Part shown: in pieces, positions 1 through 6,320 of the stretch
How the letters are laid out: each line of letters opens with the position of its first letter
Position numbering within the stretch: the first letter of the stretch is position 1
Source of the DNA: an uncultured Eubacteriales bacterium
Lineage (GTDB): Bacteria > Bacillota > Clostridia > Oscillospirales > Ruminococcaceae
Reading direction: 5' to 3'
Assembly (NCBI GenBank): GCA_959605275.1
Contig: CAUHFD010000063.1
Span: 1 to 12,529 of the forward strand
Length of the DNA stretch: 12,529 bases
Notes under the pieces: generated by a model
Database searches by the model: none
What the model was told of the DNA's origin: nothing
What the model saw: only the letters and a program-made list of their open reading frames with translations
Made by a program: the position numbers and the translations under genes

Positions 1-528
1 CAATCCGATAGCGCCCCATGTTTTCCAGATCATTATACTTTCCGACGGAGTAATGCCGTATTTTGACAGATACATCATCAAGGTCCGTACCCCGAATATC
101 CGCTGAAAATCAGCGGCAATCTGCTCTGCTTTTTTTTTCGAAATTCCGTTTACTTCCGCCAACCGTTCCGGAGAATGCTCTATGATTTCCAGGGTCTTAT
201 CTTCAAATTTTTCCACCATGCGCCGTGCCATAGCCGGACCGATTCCTTTAATGATACCGGAGCCGAGATATTTGCAAATAGCCGATGCGGTAGCGGGCAG
301 CCTGCGTTCAAACATCATAACCTTGAATTGTGAGCCGTAACGGGGGTGCGTAACGTAATAACCGGTAAGTGTCAGTTCTTCTCCCTGCGCAACATCAGTC
401 AAATCCCCGACGATTGTAATCAATTCATTTCCGTACTCTAATTCCGCCACGGTAAATCCGCTGTCTGCCCGAAAAGATATACTTTCCACCGTTCCCTGTA
501 AAGTAATCAAATTGTGCTGTTGTTCCAT
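1..528 (-). CDS. recD2: RecD2-type (RecD/TraA family) DNA helicase, N-terminal part, cut by window edge
   Basis: ATP-dependent 5'-3' DNA helicase of the RecD2 (YrrC) type, which acts in DNA repair without RecBC. Only the first 176 codons are present; the reading frame is open to base 1, so the ATPase motifs lie outside. The visible part matches the RecD2-specific N-terminal extension: an OB-like strand-rich segment (about residues 9-75, with 'GFTVAELE' and 'YYVTHPRYGSQFKV'), then the typical 'LPATASAICKYLGSGIIKGIG' type region at about 78-97, and two helix-hairpin-helix-like stretches (about 88-108 and 121-141, 'LAEVNGISKKKAEQIA'). The ATG at 528 is preceded by TACGGAGG at 540-533, a strong ribosome binding site. 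It is divergent from the repeat region and has no visible operon partner here. Family recognition is from memory of the conserved N-terminus; the call is firm although the helicase core is not seen. Confidence 0.88.
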   Translation of the reverse strand, partial: MEQQHNLITLQGTVESISFRADSGFTVAELEYGNELITIVGDLTDVAQGEELTLTGYYVTHPRYGSQFKVMMFERRLPATASAICKYLGSGIIKGIGPAMARRMVEKFEDKTLEIIEHSPERLAEVNGISKKKAEQIAADFQRIFGVRTLMMYLSKYGITPSESIMIWKTWGAIGL

Positions 529-609
529 TTTGCCTCCGTATGCCAATCATTCCAATACCGCTGAATCATTTTCATTTAAACTCGTGCACAAATGTTTCTT
601 TTCTGTTTC

Positions 610-644
610 GTTGTGACATCAGTATGCATGTCCGCCCACACAAC
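610..644. repeat. Palindromic fragment, possible repeat relic
   Basis: GTTGTG (610-615) can pair with CACAAC (639-644). The loop contains CATGTCCGCC (627-636), the reverse complement of GGCGGACATG at 12512-12521 in the repeat copy at the right edge of the window. This is a short match, so it may be a decayed piece of the same repeat family or chance. Confidence 0.3.
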
Positions 645-677
645 AAAAAAGAGCCATTGATATTCCGGTATGCCCCC

Positions 678-703
678 ATATGCAATCCGAACGGATTGCA
701 TAT
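678..703. repeat. Long hairpin, left member of a pair
   Basis: A perfect 12-bp inverted repeat: ATATGCAATCCG (678-689), loop AA, CGGATTGCATAT (692-703). It closely resembles the hairpin at 892-919, with paired substitutions on both arms. It sits directly before the structured repeat at 704-890. No T-run follows on the plus strand, so it is not a classic terminator. Confidence 0.75.
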
Positions 704-890
704 TTCAGACTGTCGAAAAACAATAAGTTATAACCCTTTTTAATGGAGAAACCGAGGACATGTGCATCGCGTCTTGTTCGTCAAGACGAACGACCATCGA
801 CAATCCGCGTCGAAACGTGGACTGTGGGGTATGGTTGGGAGAGGGGACTTTCCCCTCTCCCAGAGCGTTGTCGACTTTATCGACAAGCTC
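704..890. repeat. Structured repeat element with imperfect terminal inverted repeats (MITE-like or palindromic repeat)
   Basis: The left end TGTCGAAAAA (711-720) is inverted at the right end as TTTATCGACA (876-885), matching at nine of ten positions. Inside are stem-loops: GTCTTG/CAAGAC (771-776/782-787), TCGAC/GTCGA (797-801/809-813), a 12-bp stem with 3-nt loop (836-847/851-862, GGGAGAGGGG against CCCCTCTCCC), and TTGTCGA/TCGACAA (869-874 region against 880-886). No coding signal is apparent. The first part (CAG-CTGTCGAAAAAC and GGACATGTGC) recurs at 12471-12524 in the same orientation, so this is a dispersed element rather than a unique regulatory RNA. A non-autonomous mobile element is one reading; a structured non-coding RNA is another. 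Confidence 0.6.
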
Positions 891-891
891 C

Positions 892-919
892 AATATGCAA
901 GCCGAACTGCTTGCATATT
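892..919. repeat. Long hairpin, right member of a pair
   Basis: An 11-bp inverted repeat: AATATGCAAGC (892-902), loop CGAACT (903-908), GCTTGCATATT (909-919). Relative to the hairpin at 678-703 it has T to G at 901 and the matching A to C at 910, so the pair is kept. It lies between the structured repeat and the end of the minus-strand gene at 941. On the minus strand no T-run follows, so transcription termination is doubtful. Confidence 0.75.
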
Positions 920-940
920 TTACAGTAATTCTAATTTATA

Positions 941-1309
941 TCATATAACAAAATCCGATGATTTGCAATGGAAATTTTCCTGTACAAAGGTACCGACCTC
1001 AGAGCGACCGCATATCTTGACAAAATCCAGATCGTGTACCAACATATTGCAAATATCCCTCGTTTCGGTATCCATACCGCAATCCACCAGAATAATACTG
1101 CAATTTTTGCACCGGCATTGATCGGTCATACGGACGTATGTATTTTTTACCAGATATTCTACATCCTCCCGATGACCGTCGCAGGGAATGATGGAAATAA
1201 GATGCTGATTTTTGGCATCTGATAAAAATCGTGCAGCCAGCCATTGAATGACGGTAGCGATTCCGATGACACTGAATATAGTCATGACGGTAAAAAAAAT
1301 TGCTTCCAT
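941..1309 (-). CDS. Small membrane-anchored protein of unknown function
   Basis: A 122-aa protein that I do not recognise as a named family. Residues about 3-30 form one hydrophobic helix (an uncleaved anchor, 'FFTVMTIFSVIGIATVIQW'), followed by a soluble domain. The soluble part has 'LISIIPCDGHREDVEYLVKN' and 'SIILVDCGMDTETRDICN', an order that faintly resembles the first two strands of GT-A glycosyltransferases (a VSII... strand followed by an IILVDDGSTD-like strand), but it is far too short for an enzyme of that kind and has no sugar-transfer motif. It contains six cysteines, four of them between the strands and after. I chose the ATG at 1309 because GGGAG lies about 8 nt upstream; the longer TTG-start form lacks a ribosome binding site. 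A promoter is visible at 1366-1394 on the same strand. Confidence 0.7.
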   Translation of the reverse strand: MEAIFFTVMTIFSVIGIATVIQWLAARFLSDAKNQHLISIIPCDGHREDVEYLVKNTYVRMTDQCRCKNCSIILVDCGMDTETRDICNMLVHDLDFVKICGRSEVGTFVQENFHCKSSDFVI

Positions 1310-1365
1310 TTTTGATACTCCCTTTCTATGTTCCAATACGATGTAAAATATTTTGACTTTATTTC

Positions 1366-1394
1366 ATTATATGCTCCGCAAGGCATTTGGTGAA
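1366..1394 (-). promoter_or_regulatory. Sigma-A-type promoter for the 941-1309 gene
   Basis: Read on the minus strand: TTCACC (1394-1389), a 17-nt spacer, and a perfect TATAAT (1371-1366). It lies about 57 nt upstream of the ATG at 1309 and diverges from the pyrK promoter. Confidence 0.6.
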
Positions 1395-1411
1395 AAAAAT
1401 CACTTTTTTCA

Positions 1412-1440
1412 TTGCAAACCAGCTGTTTTTACGTTATAAT
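1412..1440 (+). promoter_or_regulatory. Sigma-A-type promoter for pyrK
   Basis: TTGCAA (1412-1417), 17-nt spacer, perfect TATAAT (1435-1440). The start of transcription would fall near 1447, leaving a leader of about 50 nt. No PyrR-type binding loop or attenuator is visible in that leader. Confidence 0.7.
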
Positions 1441-1499
1441 ACTCTTAAAAGCAAAGTCTTTTGTGCGCAGCATGAAAATATAGAGGAGCGAACCAATTT

Positions 1500-2267
1500 A
1501 TGTCTTATTGTCAGGGTGAATATATTATAAAGAGCAAAAAAAACTTGGCTAAAAATTGTTATGATATTACGGTATTCTGTCCGGATATGGCGGATCAAGC
1601 ACAAGCCGGACAATTCGTTCATATCCGAATAAAGGGTTTCAGCCTGCGCCGCCCGATTTCTATTTGTGAAATTGACCGAGAAAACGGTTTGCTGCGGCTG
1701 GTATTTGAAGTGCGAGGTGCCGGAACACAGGCAATGGCAGACTGGAATGCCGGAGATATGATTGATTTAATCGGTCCGCTCGGTCATGGATTTACTTTAT
1801 TGGATTCTGATAAAAAAGCAATCATAGTCGGCGGTGGTATTGGCACACCTCCGATGCTGGAAATTGCAGATCACTATAAAAAGAATGCGACTGCAATTAT
1901 TGGGTTTCGCTCAGCAGATTCCGTGATACTGGCAGAAGATTTTGAAAACGTATCTCCTACCATAATATGTACGGATGACGGAACCAAGGGTACCTGCGGT
2001 TATGTCACCACGGCTTTGGAGGAAGTTTTAAAAAACCAATCCGCCGATATGATTTATGCTTGCGGTCCGCATCCGATGTTAAAAGGCATTGCTGCATTGG
2101 CGGAAAAGTATCACATTTCCTGTGAAGTATCGCTGGAGGAACGAATGGGCTGCGGCGTCGGTGCCTGTCTGGTATGCGCTTGCAAAACAGTTAAAGATTC
2201 CAAGGAATATATGGCACATGTTTGTAAGGATGGTCCGGTATTTAATGCCCACGAGGTTATTCTGTAA
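1500..2267 (+). CDS. pyrK: Dihydroorotate dehydrogenase B (NAD+), electron transfer subunit PyrK
   Basis: Iron-sulfur flavoprotein that passes electrons from dihydroorotate oxidation by PyrD (class 1B) to NAD+, in pyrimidine synthesis in the cytoplasm. The 255-aa length fits the family. Visible motifs: FAD-binding 'RRPIS' (50-54), nucleotide-binding 'GGGIGTPPM' (111-119), 'CGPHPM' (188-193), and the C-terminal 2Fe-2S cysteines in 'ERMGCGVGACLVCACK' with Cys218, Cys223, Cys226 and a fourth, Cys242, in 'HVCKDGPVF'. GAGGAG (1483-1488) lies 11 nt before the ATG. Usually pyrK sits next to pyrD; here it has its own promoter and a terminator immediately after, so pyrD must be elsewhere. All cofactor residues are present. 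A related ferredoxin-NADP reductase-like protein is the only alternative, and the cysteine pattern and length argue for PyrK. Confidence 0.95.
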   Translation: MSYCQGEYIIKSKKNLAKNCYDITVFCPDMADQAQAGQFVHIRIKGFSLRRPISICEIDRENGLLRLVFEVRGAGTQAMADWNAGDMIDLIGPLGHGFTLLDSDKKAIIVGGGIGTPPMLEIADHYKKNATAIIGFRSADSVILAEDFENVSPTIICTDDGTKGTCGYVTTALEEVLKNQSADMIYACGPHPMLKGIAALAEKYHISCEVSLEERMGCGVGACLVCACKTVKDSKEYMAHVCKDGPVFNAHEVIL

Positions 2268-2307
2268 AAAATTCGGACAGCGCTCTATTCCAGATGTTGA
2301 AACCCTA

Positions 2308-2335
2308 AAAGCCTGACTTTTTGGTCAGGCTTTCA
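2308..2335 (+). terminator. Rho-independent terminator after pyrK
   Basis: Stem AAAGCCTGAC (2308-2317) pairs with GTCAGGCTTT (2324-2333), a perfect 10-bp stem with loop TTTTTG. The trailing T-run is short (TTTC). It lies 40 nt after the pyrK stop and closes that unit before the next promoter. Confidence 0.8.
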
Positions 2336-2383
2336 AAATAGTAGCCACATCGGCATTATTTCTTTAGAAATTTACAAAATTTG

Positions 2384-2412
2384 TATTTTTTTCTGACAAA
2401 ATGTGCTATAAT
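2384..2412 (+). promoter_or_regulatory. Extended -10 promoter for the rlmB unit
   Basis: Perfect TATAAT at 2407-2412 with an upstream TGN (TGC, 2404-2406), the extended -10 form. The -35 is weak: TATTTT at 2384-2389 for a 17-nt spacer, or TTGTAT at 2381-2386 with a 20-nt spacer. About 70 nt lie between it and the GTG start of rlmB. Confidence 0.6.
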
Positions 2413-2484
2413 AGAGGTAAATATATCGGTACAGCGCAGGCAACATGTCAAGAATACATTTTATAATATAAGGATGGTAAATTC

Positions 2485-3255
2485 GTGAATAAATCACCGG
2501 ATAATCAAGAAAACAATCAAGTCATTATCGGACGCAATCCGGTATTGGAAGCCTTTAAATCCAAACAGGAAATTGATACGATCTATATTGCCAAAGGAGA
2601 ACGTCAAGGCGTAATTAATAAAATTATTGCACTGGCTCGGTCCAATAATGTAGTTGTAAAGGAAGTCAACACTCAAAAGCTGGACAGCCTGAGCGGCGGA
2701 GCGTCTCACCAAGGCGTCGCGGCACTGTTGTGCTGTCAGGCCTATGCGACTGTGGAAGATATTTTACAAACCGCTGAGCAGCGTGGTGAATCTCCTTTTC
2801 TGATTATTGCCGATGAAATTGAAGATCCGCACAATTTAGGGGCTATTATCCGGACTGCTGAAACAGCAGGCGCCCACGGCGTCATTATTCCGAAACGCCG
2901 AAGCGCATCCCTGACCAGCATTGTTTACAAAACCTCCGCGGGCGCAGTCAGCCACATTCCGGTAGCCAGAGTCTCCAATTTACCAGCTACTATGGACAAG
3001 CTGAAAGAACAAAACATCTGGATATACGGCGCTGAAATGGATGGAGAGAATTGGTGTTCCGTAGACTATCGCGGCGGCGTCGCGTTGGTAATCGGTTCAG
3101 AGGGAAATGGGTTAGGACGTTTAGTAAAAGAAAAATGTGACTTTTTTGTATCTTTACCGATGCGCGGAAAAATCACCTCCCTAAATGCCTCGGTTGCCGG
3201 CGGTATTTTAATGTACGAGGTAGCCAGACAGCGCTTAGGATTACAGGCAAAATAA
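2485..3255 (+). CDS. rlmB: 23S rRNA (guanosine-2'-O-)-methyltransferase RlmB (SpoU family)
   Basis: SAM-dependent methyltransferase of the TrmH/SpoU (SPOUT, knotted) family that modifies the ribose of a 23S rRNA guanosine. The 256-aa length is normal. The N-terminal RNA-binding domain begins with 'IIGRNPVLEAF' (14-24). The three SpoU motifs are seen: motif 1 'EDPHNLGAIIRTAE' (113-126, with Asn117 and Arg123), motif 2 'IGSEGNGL' (203-210) and motif 3 'LPMRGKITSLNASVAGGIL' (224-242). The start is GTG at 2485 with AGGATGG at 2471-2477 seven bases upstream; no ATG fits as well. In many Firmicutes rlmB follows cysS and mrnC, which are absent here. It is first in a plus-strand run with the membrane protein, lipoprotein and asnS. 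The target position is family knowledge; a sister TrmH-family specificity cannot be excluded. Confidence 0.93.
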   Translation: MNKSPDNQENNQVIIGRNPVLEAFKSKQEIDTIYIAKGERQGVINKIIALARSNNVVVKEVNTQKLDSLSGGASHQGVAALLCCQAYATVEDILQTAEQRGESPFLIIADEIEDPHNLGAIIRTAETAGAHGVIIPKRRSASLTSIVYKTSAGAVSHIPVARVSNLPATMDKLKEQNIWIYGAEMDGENWCSVDYRGGVALVIGSEGNGLGRLVKEKCDFFVSLPMRGKITSLNASVAGGILMYEVARQRLGLQAK

Positions 3256-3297
3256 ACCTAAAAACTTCAAAAATCATTTAAGAAAGGATTTTGATTT

Positions 3298-3342
3298 GTG
3301 TATTTACTGCCGCACACAGATCAATTACGGGCAAAAAGATGA
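3298..3342 (+). CDS. Possible 14-codon leader ORF overlapping the next start (ATGA)
   Basis: A GTG at 3298 with AAAGGA (3283-3288) nine bases upstream opens a frame of 14 codons (MYLLPHTDQLRAKR). Its TGA (3340-3342) overlaps the ATG of the following 760-aa gene (3339-3341) as ATGA, the geometry of translational coupling. The downstream ATG itself has only a weak ribosome binding site (ACGGG). No conserved peptide family is recognised, so it may act simply by bringing ribosomes to the next start. Confidence 0.4.
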   Translation: MYLLPHTDQLRAKR

Positions 3343-5621
3343 ACTATTCCGATGATCGCTTTTCTGTGGATGATATACTGGAAGAAGTGACTCAGCACCA
3401 CCCTCATGATGATACTTCCAAAGCAGATGCTGATTTGCTGATTGATGAAATTTTGAAAGAACGCACGAAACAGCCCTCCCCTGTTCATAAATCCGCCGGT
3501 GTTCCTTTTCAATTGCATATTAATTATGATGATGATGCCACAGGTATTACCAATACAGAAACATCGGCTTCCGCACCGGCTCAAAATTTTGAGAGTCTAT
3601 CGGTATCCGATATTCCGCCTGTTGCAGAACCTCAAACACAGAATTCTGATACTGATCCTCAAACAGATGCGGAAGCAAGTCCTTCTGCAGCTTCTGTTCA
3701 GCCAGCGGAAGATGCTTTCATCGAAACCACTTATCATTCCGGATTGCAGCCGGAATCGGATGATGCTTACCTCCGGTTTCGTGAAAATCGAGAAAAGAAA
3801 ATAAAGGGTTTTGTACTCATGGGGAACGAAACCGAGGTCGATAATGAAGAGTCAGAAACCGATGATGAAAATGCAGAAGATAAAGTAATTGAAGAATTTG
3901 ACTCAATGGAAGATGCTCCTTCCGTTTTAGCAGACCTCAAAGAACTGATAACCAGTTTATCTGTACGGTTTGGTATTATGCTGGTACTGTTCCTGATGAA
4001 TCTTTATTTAGTACTGGCTAATTGTATAACGTTTTTGCCGCTTCCCAACTTTATAAACCTCTCTTTAAATCCCGCAATCTACGTTTTGGCATCTACCATT
4101 CTGTTATGTATTGCAATGATTGTTTCCCACACAACCATTGTGGGAGGCTTTCTTAATTTTTGTAAAATGAAAGCAGACGGCGATTCCTTGCCCGCTCTGG
4201 CATCTCTGGCTTGTTTGGTTCAATGTATTGTGCTATTGCTCAATCCTGCGGCGCTCTCAAACAGCAGTGTGCATTTATATTCCTTTACGGCGGTATTGGG
4301 ATTGCTGTTTAACTGTGTCGGAAAACTGCTGATTGTAAAACGCACGATGCTGAATTTTAAATATGTAACCGCCGATTGCGACAAATATGCAACCACTATT
4401 ATTGACGACGAACAACTGGCAAACGATTTAACTAAAGGCGTATTAACGAATATTCCGATTACTGCTACAAACAAAAAGACCGGATTTTTAACTGGCTTTT
4501 TAGATATGTCATTCCGAGAAGATGCCTATGATGCAATTTCCCGAAAACTGACGCCCATTGTATTTATTGCAGCCGCTATATTGGCTGTGAGCGGATATAT
4601 CATTACGCAAAATGCTTTTGTAACACTGACGGTTGTAGTTGCCGCTTTTTCAGTGTGCTCCCCGCTATACGGTCTGATCTGTGCCAATTTGCCGTTGCTG
4701 ACCGCTGTCAAAGCAGTACACCGGCATGGCGGCATGATTATCGGCTATCCTGCGGTAGAAGAATTCTCTGATGTCAACTCGACAACTGCCCAGGGACACG
4801 ATCTCTTTCCGAATGGAACGGTCATCCTGCATGGCATCAAAACGTTCAAGGGAATGCGGATTGACGACGCTATTCTGGATGCGGCAAGCATTTTGGTGAA
4901 AGCGAACAGTATCCTCAGTGACATATTCATGCAGGTGATCCAAGGAAAGCCGGAATTGCTCAAAGAAGTGGACACTTTGGTTTATGAAGATATGATGGGA
5001 GTATCCGGTTGGGTAGACAACAAGCGAGTATTGATCGGTACGCGGGATCTGATGCTGAATCACGGCATTGACGTGCCTTCAAAAGATTACGAAAAGCGGT
5101 ATTGTACCGAAGACAATGAAATCATTTATCTTTCTACTTCCGGAGAATTAACAGCAGTATTCATTGTCAGCCTAACTGCATCCGCTCCTGTTGAAGCAGC
5201 GTTGCGAAGATTGGAAAACAACAATATTTTCCTGATTGTTAAAACAGTAGATCCTATTTTAAACCGGGAAAAGCTCGCGTCTGTATTTCAGGTCGAACCC
5301 ACCTTGTTCCGCGTTATTCCGTCAAGACTCCACAAAGCATACGACGTACAGCACGCCCCTTCCAAACAGGAAGAAGGCTTTTTGGCAAACAACGGAAATT
5401 TTTATTCTTATATCAAAACTTTAACAACAACCAAGCGAATAAAAGCACGGATTATGCTGGGAATTGTCCTGATACTGACTTCGGTTATAATCGGTTTCGG
5501 GTTAGTAACAGCTCTTTGCCTGATGAATGATTTCAGCAGAATCAATGTACTGTTCTTAGCCGGATATCAGATACTATGGCTGATTATTTCATGGCTGATC
5601 CAAAAAATGAGAAGTTTATAA
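3339..5621 (+). CDS. Degenerate P1B-type-ATPase-like membrane protein, predicted catalytically inactive
   Basis: A 760-aa protein whose order of parts follows heavy-metal P-type ATPases, but whose catalytic motifs are missing. Residues 1-205 are acidic and low in complexity, with two short helical repeats (VDDILEE 10-16, IDEILKE 35-41). Hydrophobic segments lie near 211-233, 247-266, 285-304, 313-333, 405-423, 427-455, 703-727 and 734-755. The sixth carries 'VCSPLYGL' (Cys440) where P1B pumps have CPCALGL, followed by 'HRHGGMIIGYPAVEEFSDV' matching the usual RGILIKGGEALE region. The DKTGT site is replaced by 'DLFPNGT' (488-494). 'VLIGTRDLMLNHGID' (564-578) matches the nucleotide domain, and 'KTVDP' (635-639) stands where TGDN should be. 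TGE and GDGxND are not found. The ATG at 3339 was chosen; an upstream TTG (3291) sits too close to the ribosome binding site. Homology is my reading of motif order; the function is unknown. Confidence 0.75.
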   Translation: MNYSDDRFSVDDILEEVTQHHPHDDTSKADADLLIDEILKERTKQPSPVHKSAGVPFQLHINYDDDATGITNTETSASAPAQNFESLSVSDIPPVAEPQTQNSDTDPQTDAEASPSAASVQPAEDAFIETTYHSGLQPESDDAYLRFRENREKKIKGFVLMGNETEVDNEESETDDENAEDKVIEEFDSMEDAPSVLADLKELITSLSVRFGIMLVLFLMNLYLVLANCITFLPLPNFINLSLNPAIYVLASTILLCIAMIVSHTTIVGGFLNFCKMKADGDSLPALASLACLVQCIVLLLNPAALSNSSVHLYSFTAVLGLLFNCVGKLLIVKRTMLNFKYVTADCDKYATTIIDDEQLANDLTKGVLTNIPITATNKKTGFLTGFLDMSFREDAYDAISRKLTPIVFIAAAILAVSGYIITQNAFVTLTVVVAAFSVCSPLYGLICANLPLLTAVKAVHRHGGMIIGYPAVEEFSDVNSTTAQGHDLFPNGTVILHGIKTFKGMRIDDAILDAASILVKANSILSDIFMQVIQGKPELLKEVDTLVYEDMMGVSGWVDNKRVLIGTRDLMLNHGIDVPSKDYEKRYCTEDNEIIYLSTSGELTAVFIVSLTASAPVEAALRRLENNNIFLIVKTVDPILNREKLASVFQVEPTLFRVIPSRLHKAYDVQHAPSKQEEGFLANNGNFYSYIKTLTTTKRIKARIMLGIVLILTSVIIGFGLVTALCLMNDFSRINVLFLAGYQILWLIISWLIQKMRSL

Positions 5622-5635
5622 ATGGGGCATTTGGC

Positions 5636-6268
5636 ATGCACGGAAAAGAACGATTTCTTTTATTGACACTGTCTTTCTTCTTTACTTTTCTCTTTGGGTG
5701 CAACCGACGAGATATCTTGGTGGACATTACACCGGTTTCTTCTGCAATTCATTCGGAATATATTTCTTCAGACGGCGGACAGTCGTTTATCGTTTCAGAT
5801 AAAACTGCCTCTGAAAAACAGAGCTCTTCCGCCCGCACCAAATCCATGCCGCAGTCAGTTGCAAGCATCAATGATTCATCCAGCGACAAAGCTGCGGCGA
5901 AAGCGGAACTGGATAGCTTAAATGCCTATTATCAACAGTGTAAAAGGATCTATCAAAAAGAGCTGAGTGAAAAGAAAGAATCTATTGCCGCGCTGAAAAA
6001 GAAAATTCAGGAAAAAGAATCCGAACGAAATGAAGCGCAAGAAGAGTTGGACATCTACCTGCTATCCGGAAAAGACGGCTTAAAAAATGCGGAAGACGCA
6101 CTGCGAGAAGCAATACTCACGATAAATACTGTAATTTCCGATTTACAGCAACAGCTCGATCTGCTCACAGAGGAACAAAATCAATTAGAAAAAAGTTTTG
6201 ATGCGGTCGAGCAGAATTATTTCATCTATAAAGAATATTTACAGCAAAAAATCAAATCGTTCCAATAA
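5636..6268 (+). CDS. Predicted lipoprotein with a C-terminal coiled coil
   Basis: A 210-aa exported protein of unknown function. The N-terminus is a lipoprotein signal: basic 'HGKER', a hydrophobic run (7-20), and a lipobox 'LFGC' with Cys22 as the likely lipidated residue, so it should be anchored outside the membrane. Residues about 40-80 are Ser/Asp/Lys-rich linker. From about 82 to 208 the sequence is charged and helical with heptad-like leucines ('KKKIQEKESERNEAQEELDI', 'LQQQLDLLTEEQNQLEK'), a probable coiled coil. I chose the ATG at 5636, which starts the signal peptide and has GGGG 8 nt upstream; in-frame ATGs at 5576 and 5591 would put a charged tail before it. It begins 14 nt after the pseudo-ATPase stop, so the two are probably translated together and may interact. 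No enzyme motif is visible. Confidence 0.8.
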   Translation: MHGKERFLLLTLSFFFTFLFGCNRRDILVDITPVSSAIHSEYISSDGGQSFIVSDKTASEKQSSSARTKSMPQSVASINDSSSDKAAAKAELDSLNAYYQQCKRIYQKELSEKKESIAALKKKIQEKESERNEAQEELDIYLLSGKDGLKNAEDALREAILTINTVISDLQQQLDLLTEEQNQLEKSFDAVEQNYFIYKEYLQQKIKSFQ

Positions 6269-6320
6269 AAACAAAAAACAGCATAAAATATAAAGAGAAA
6301 ACATTACGGAGGAAAGATGG

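Larger units (their letters stand above)
529..940. other. 412-bp intergenic region rich in hairpins
   Basis: No convincing gene lies here. The short open frames have no good ribosome binding site and run through palindromes. The stretch holds a palindromic fragment at 610-644, two very similar long hairpins (678-703 and 892-919), and between them a structured repeat (about 704-890) that itself contains several stem-loops. The left end carries the recD2 ribosome binding site on the minus strand. The right end lies just past the stop of the small minus-strand gene at 941. Confidence 0.8.

Noticed and set aside
704..890. Insertion sequence with transposase
   Set aside because: The element is too short to encode one and contains no transposase-like frame; only a non-autonomous element is possible.
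678..919. Twin hairpins as a CRISPR array
   Set aside because: Only two copies, about 190 bp apart, with a structured repeat rather than a spacer between them, and no cas genes.
540..1121. Several overlapping short ORFs on both strands between recD2 and the 941-1309 gene
   Set aside because: They run through palindromes and the repeat element, have no good ribosome binding site, and show no protein-like composition.
1310..1336. Longer TTG-start form of the 941-1309 gene
   Set aside because: No ribosome binding site before the TTG, whereas the ATG at 1309 has GGGAG at normal spacing and starts a clean membrane anchor.
1441..1499. PyrR-type attenuator or binding loop in the pyrK leader
   Set aside because: The leader is only about 50 nt and neither a PyrR anti-antiterminator loop nor a terminator hairpin is visible.
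3291..3338. TTG start extending the pseudo-ATPase by 16 residues
   Set aside because: The TTG lies only two bases after AAAGGA, too close for initiation; the ATG at 3339 fits better.
5576..5635. Earlier ATG starts for the lipoprotein inside the end of the pseudo-ATPase gene
   Set aside because: They would put a charged 20-residue extension before a well-formed lipoprotein signal that begins at 5636.
6269..6320. T-box riboswitch upstream of asnS
   Set aside because: The gap is about 50 nt, far too short for a T-box, and no terminator or T-box motif is seen.
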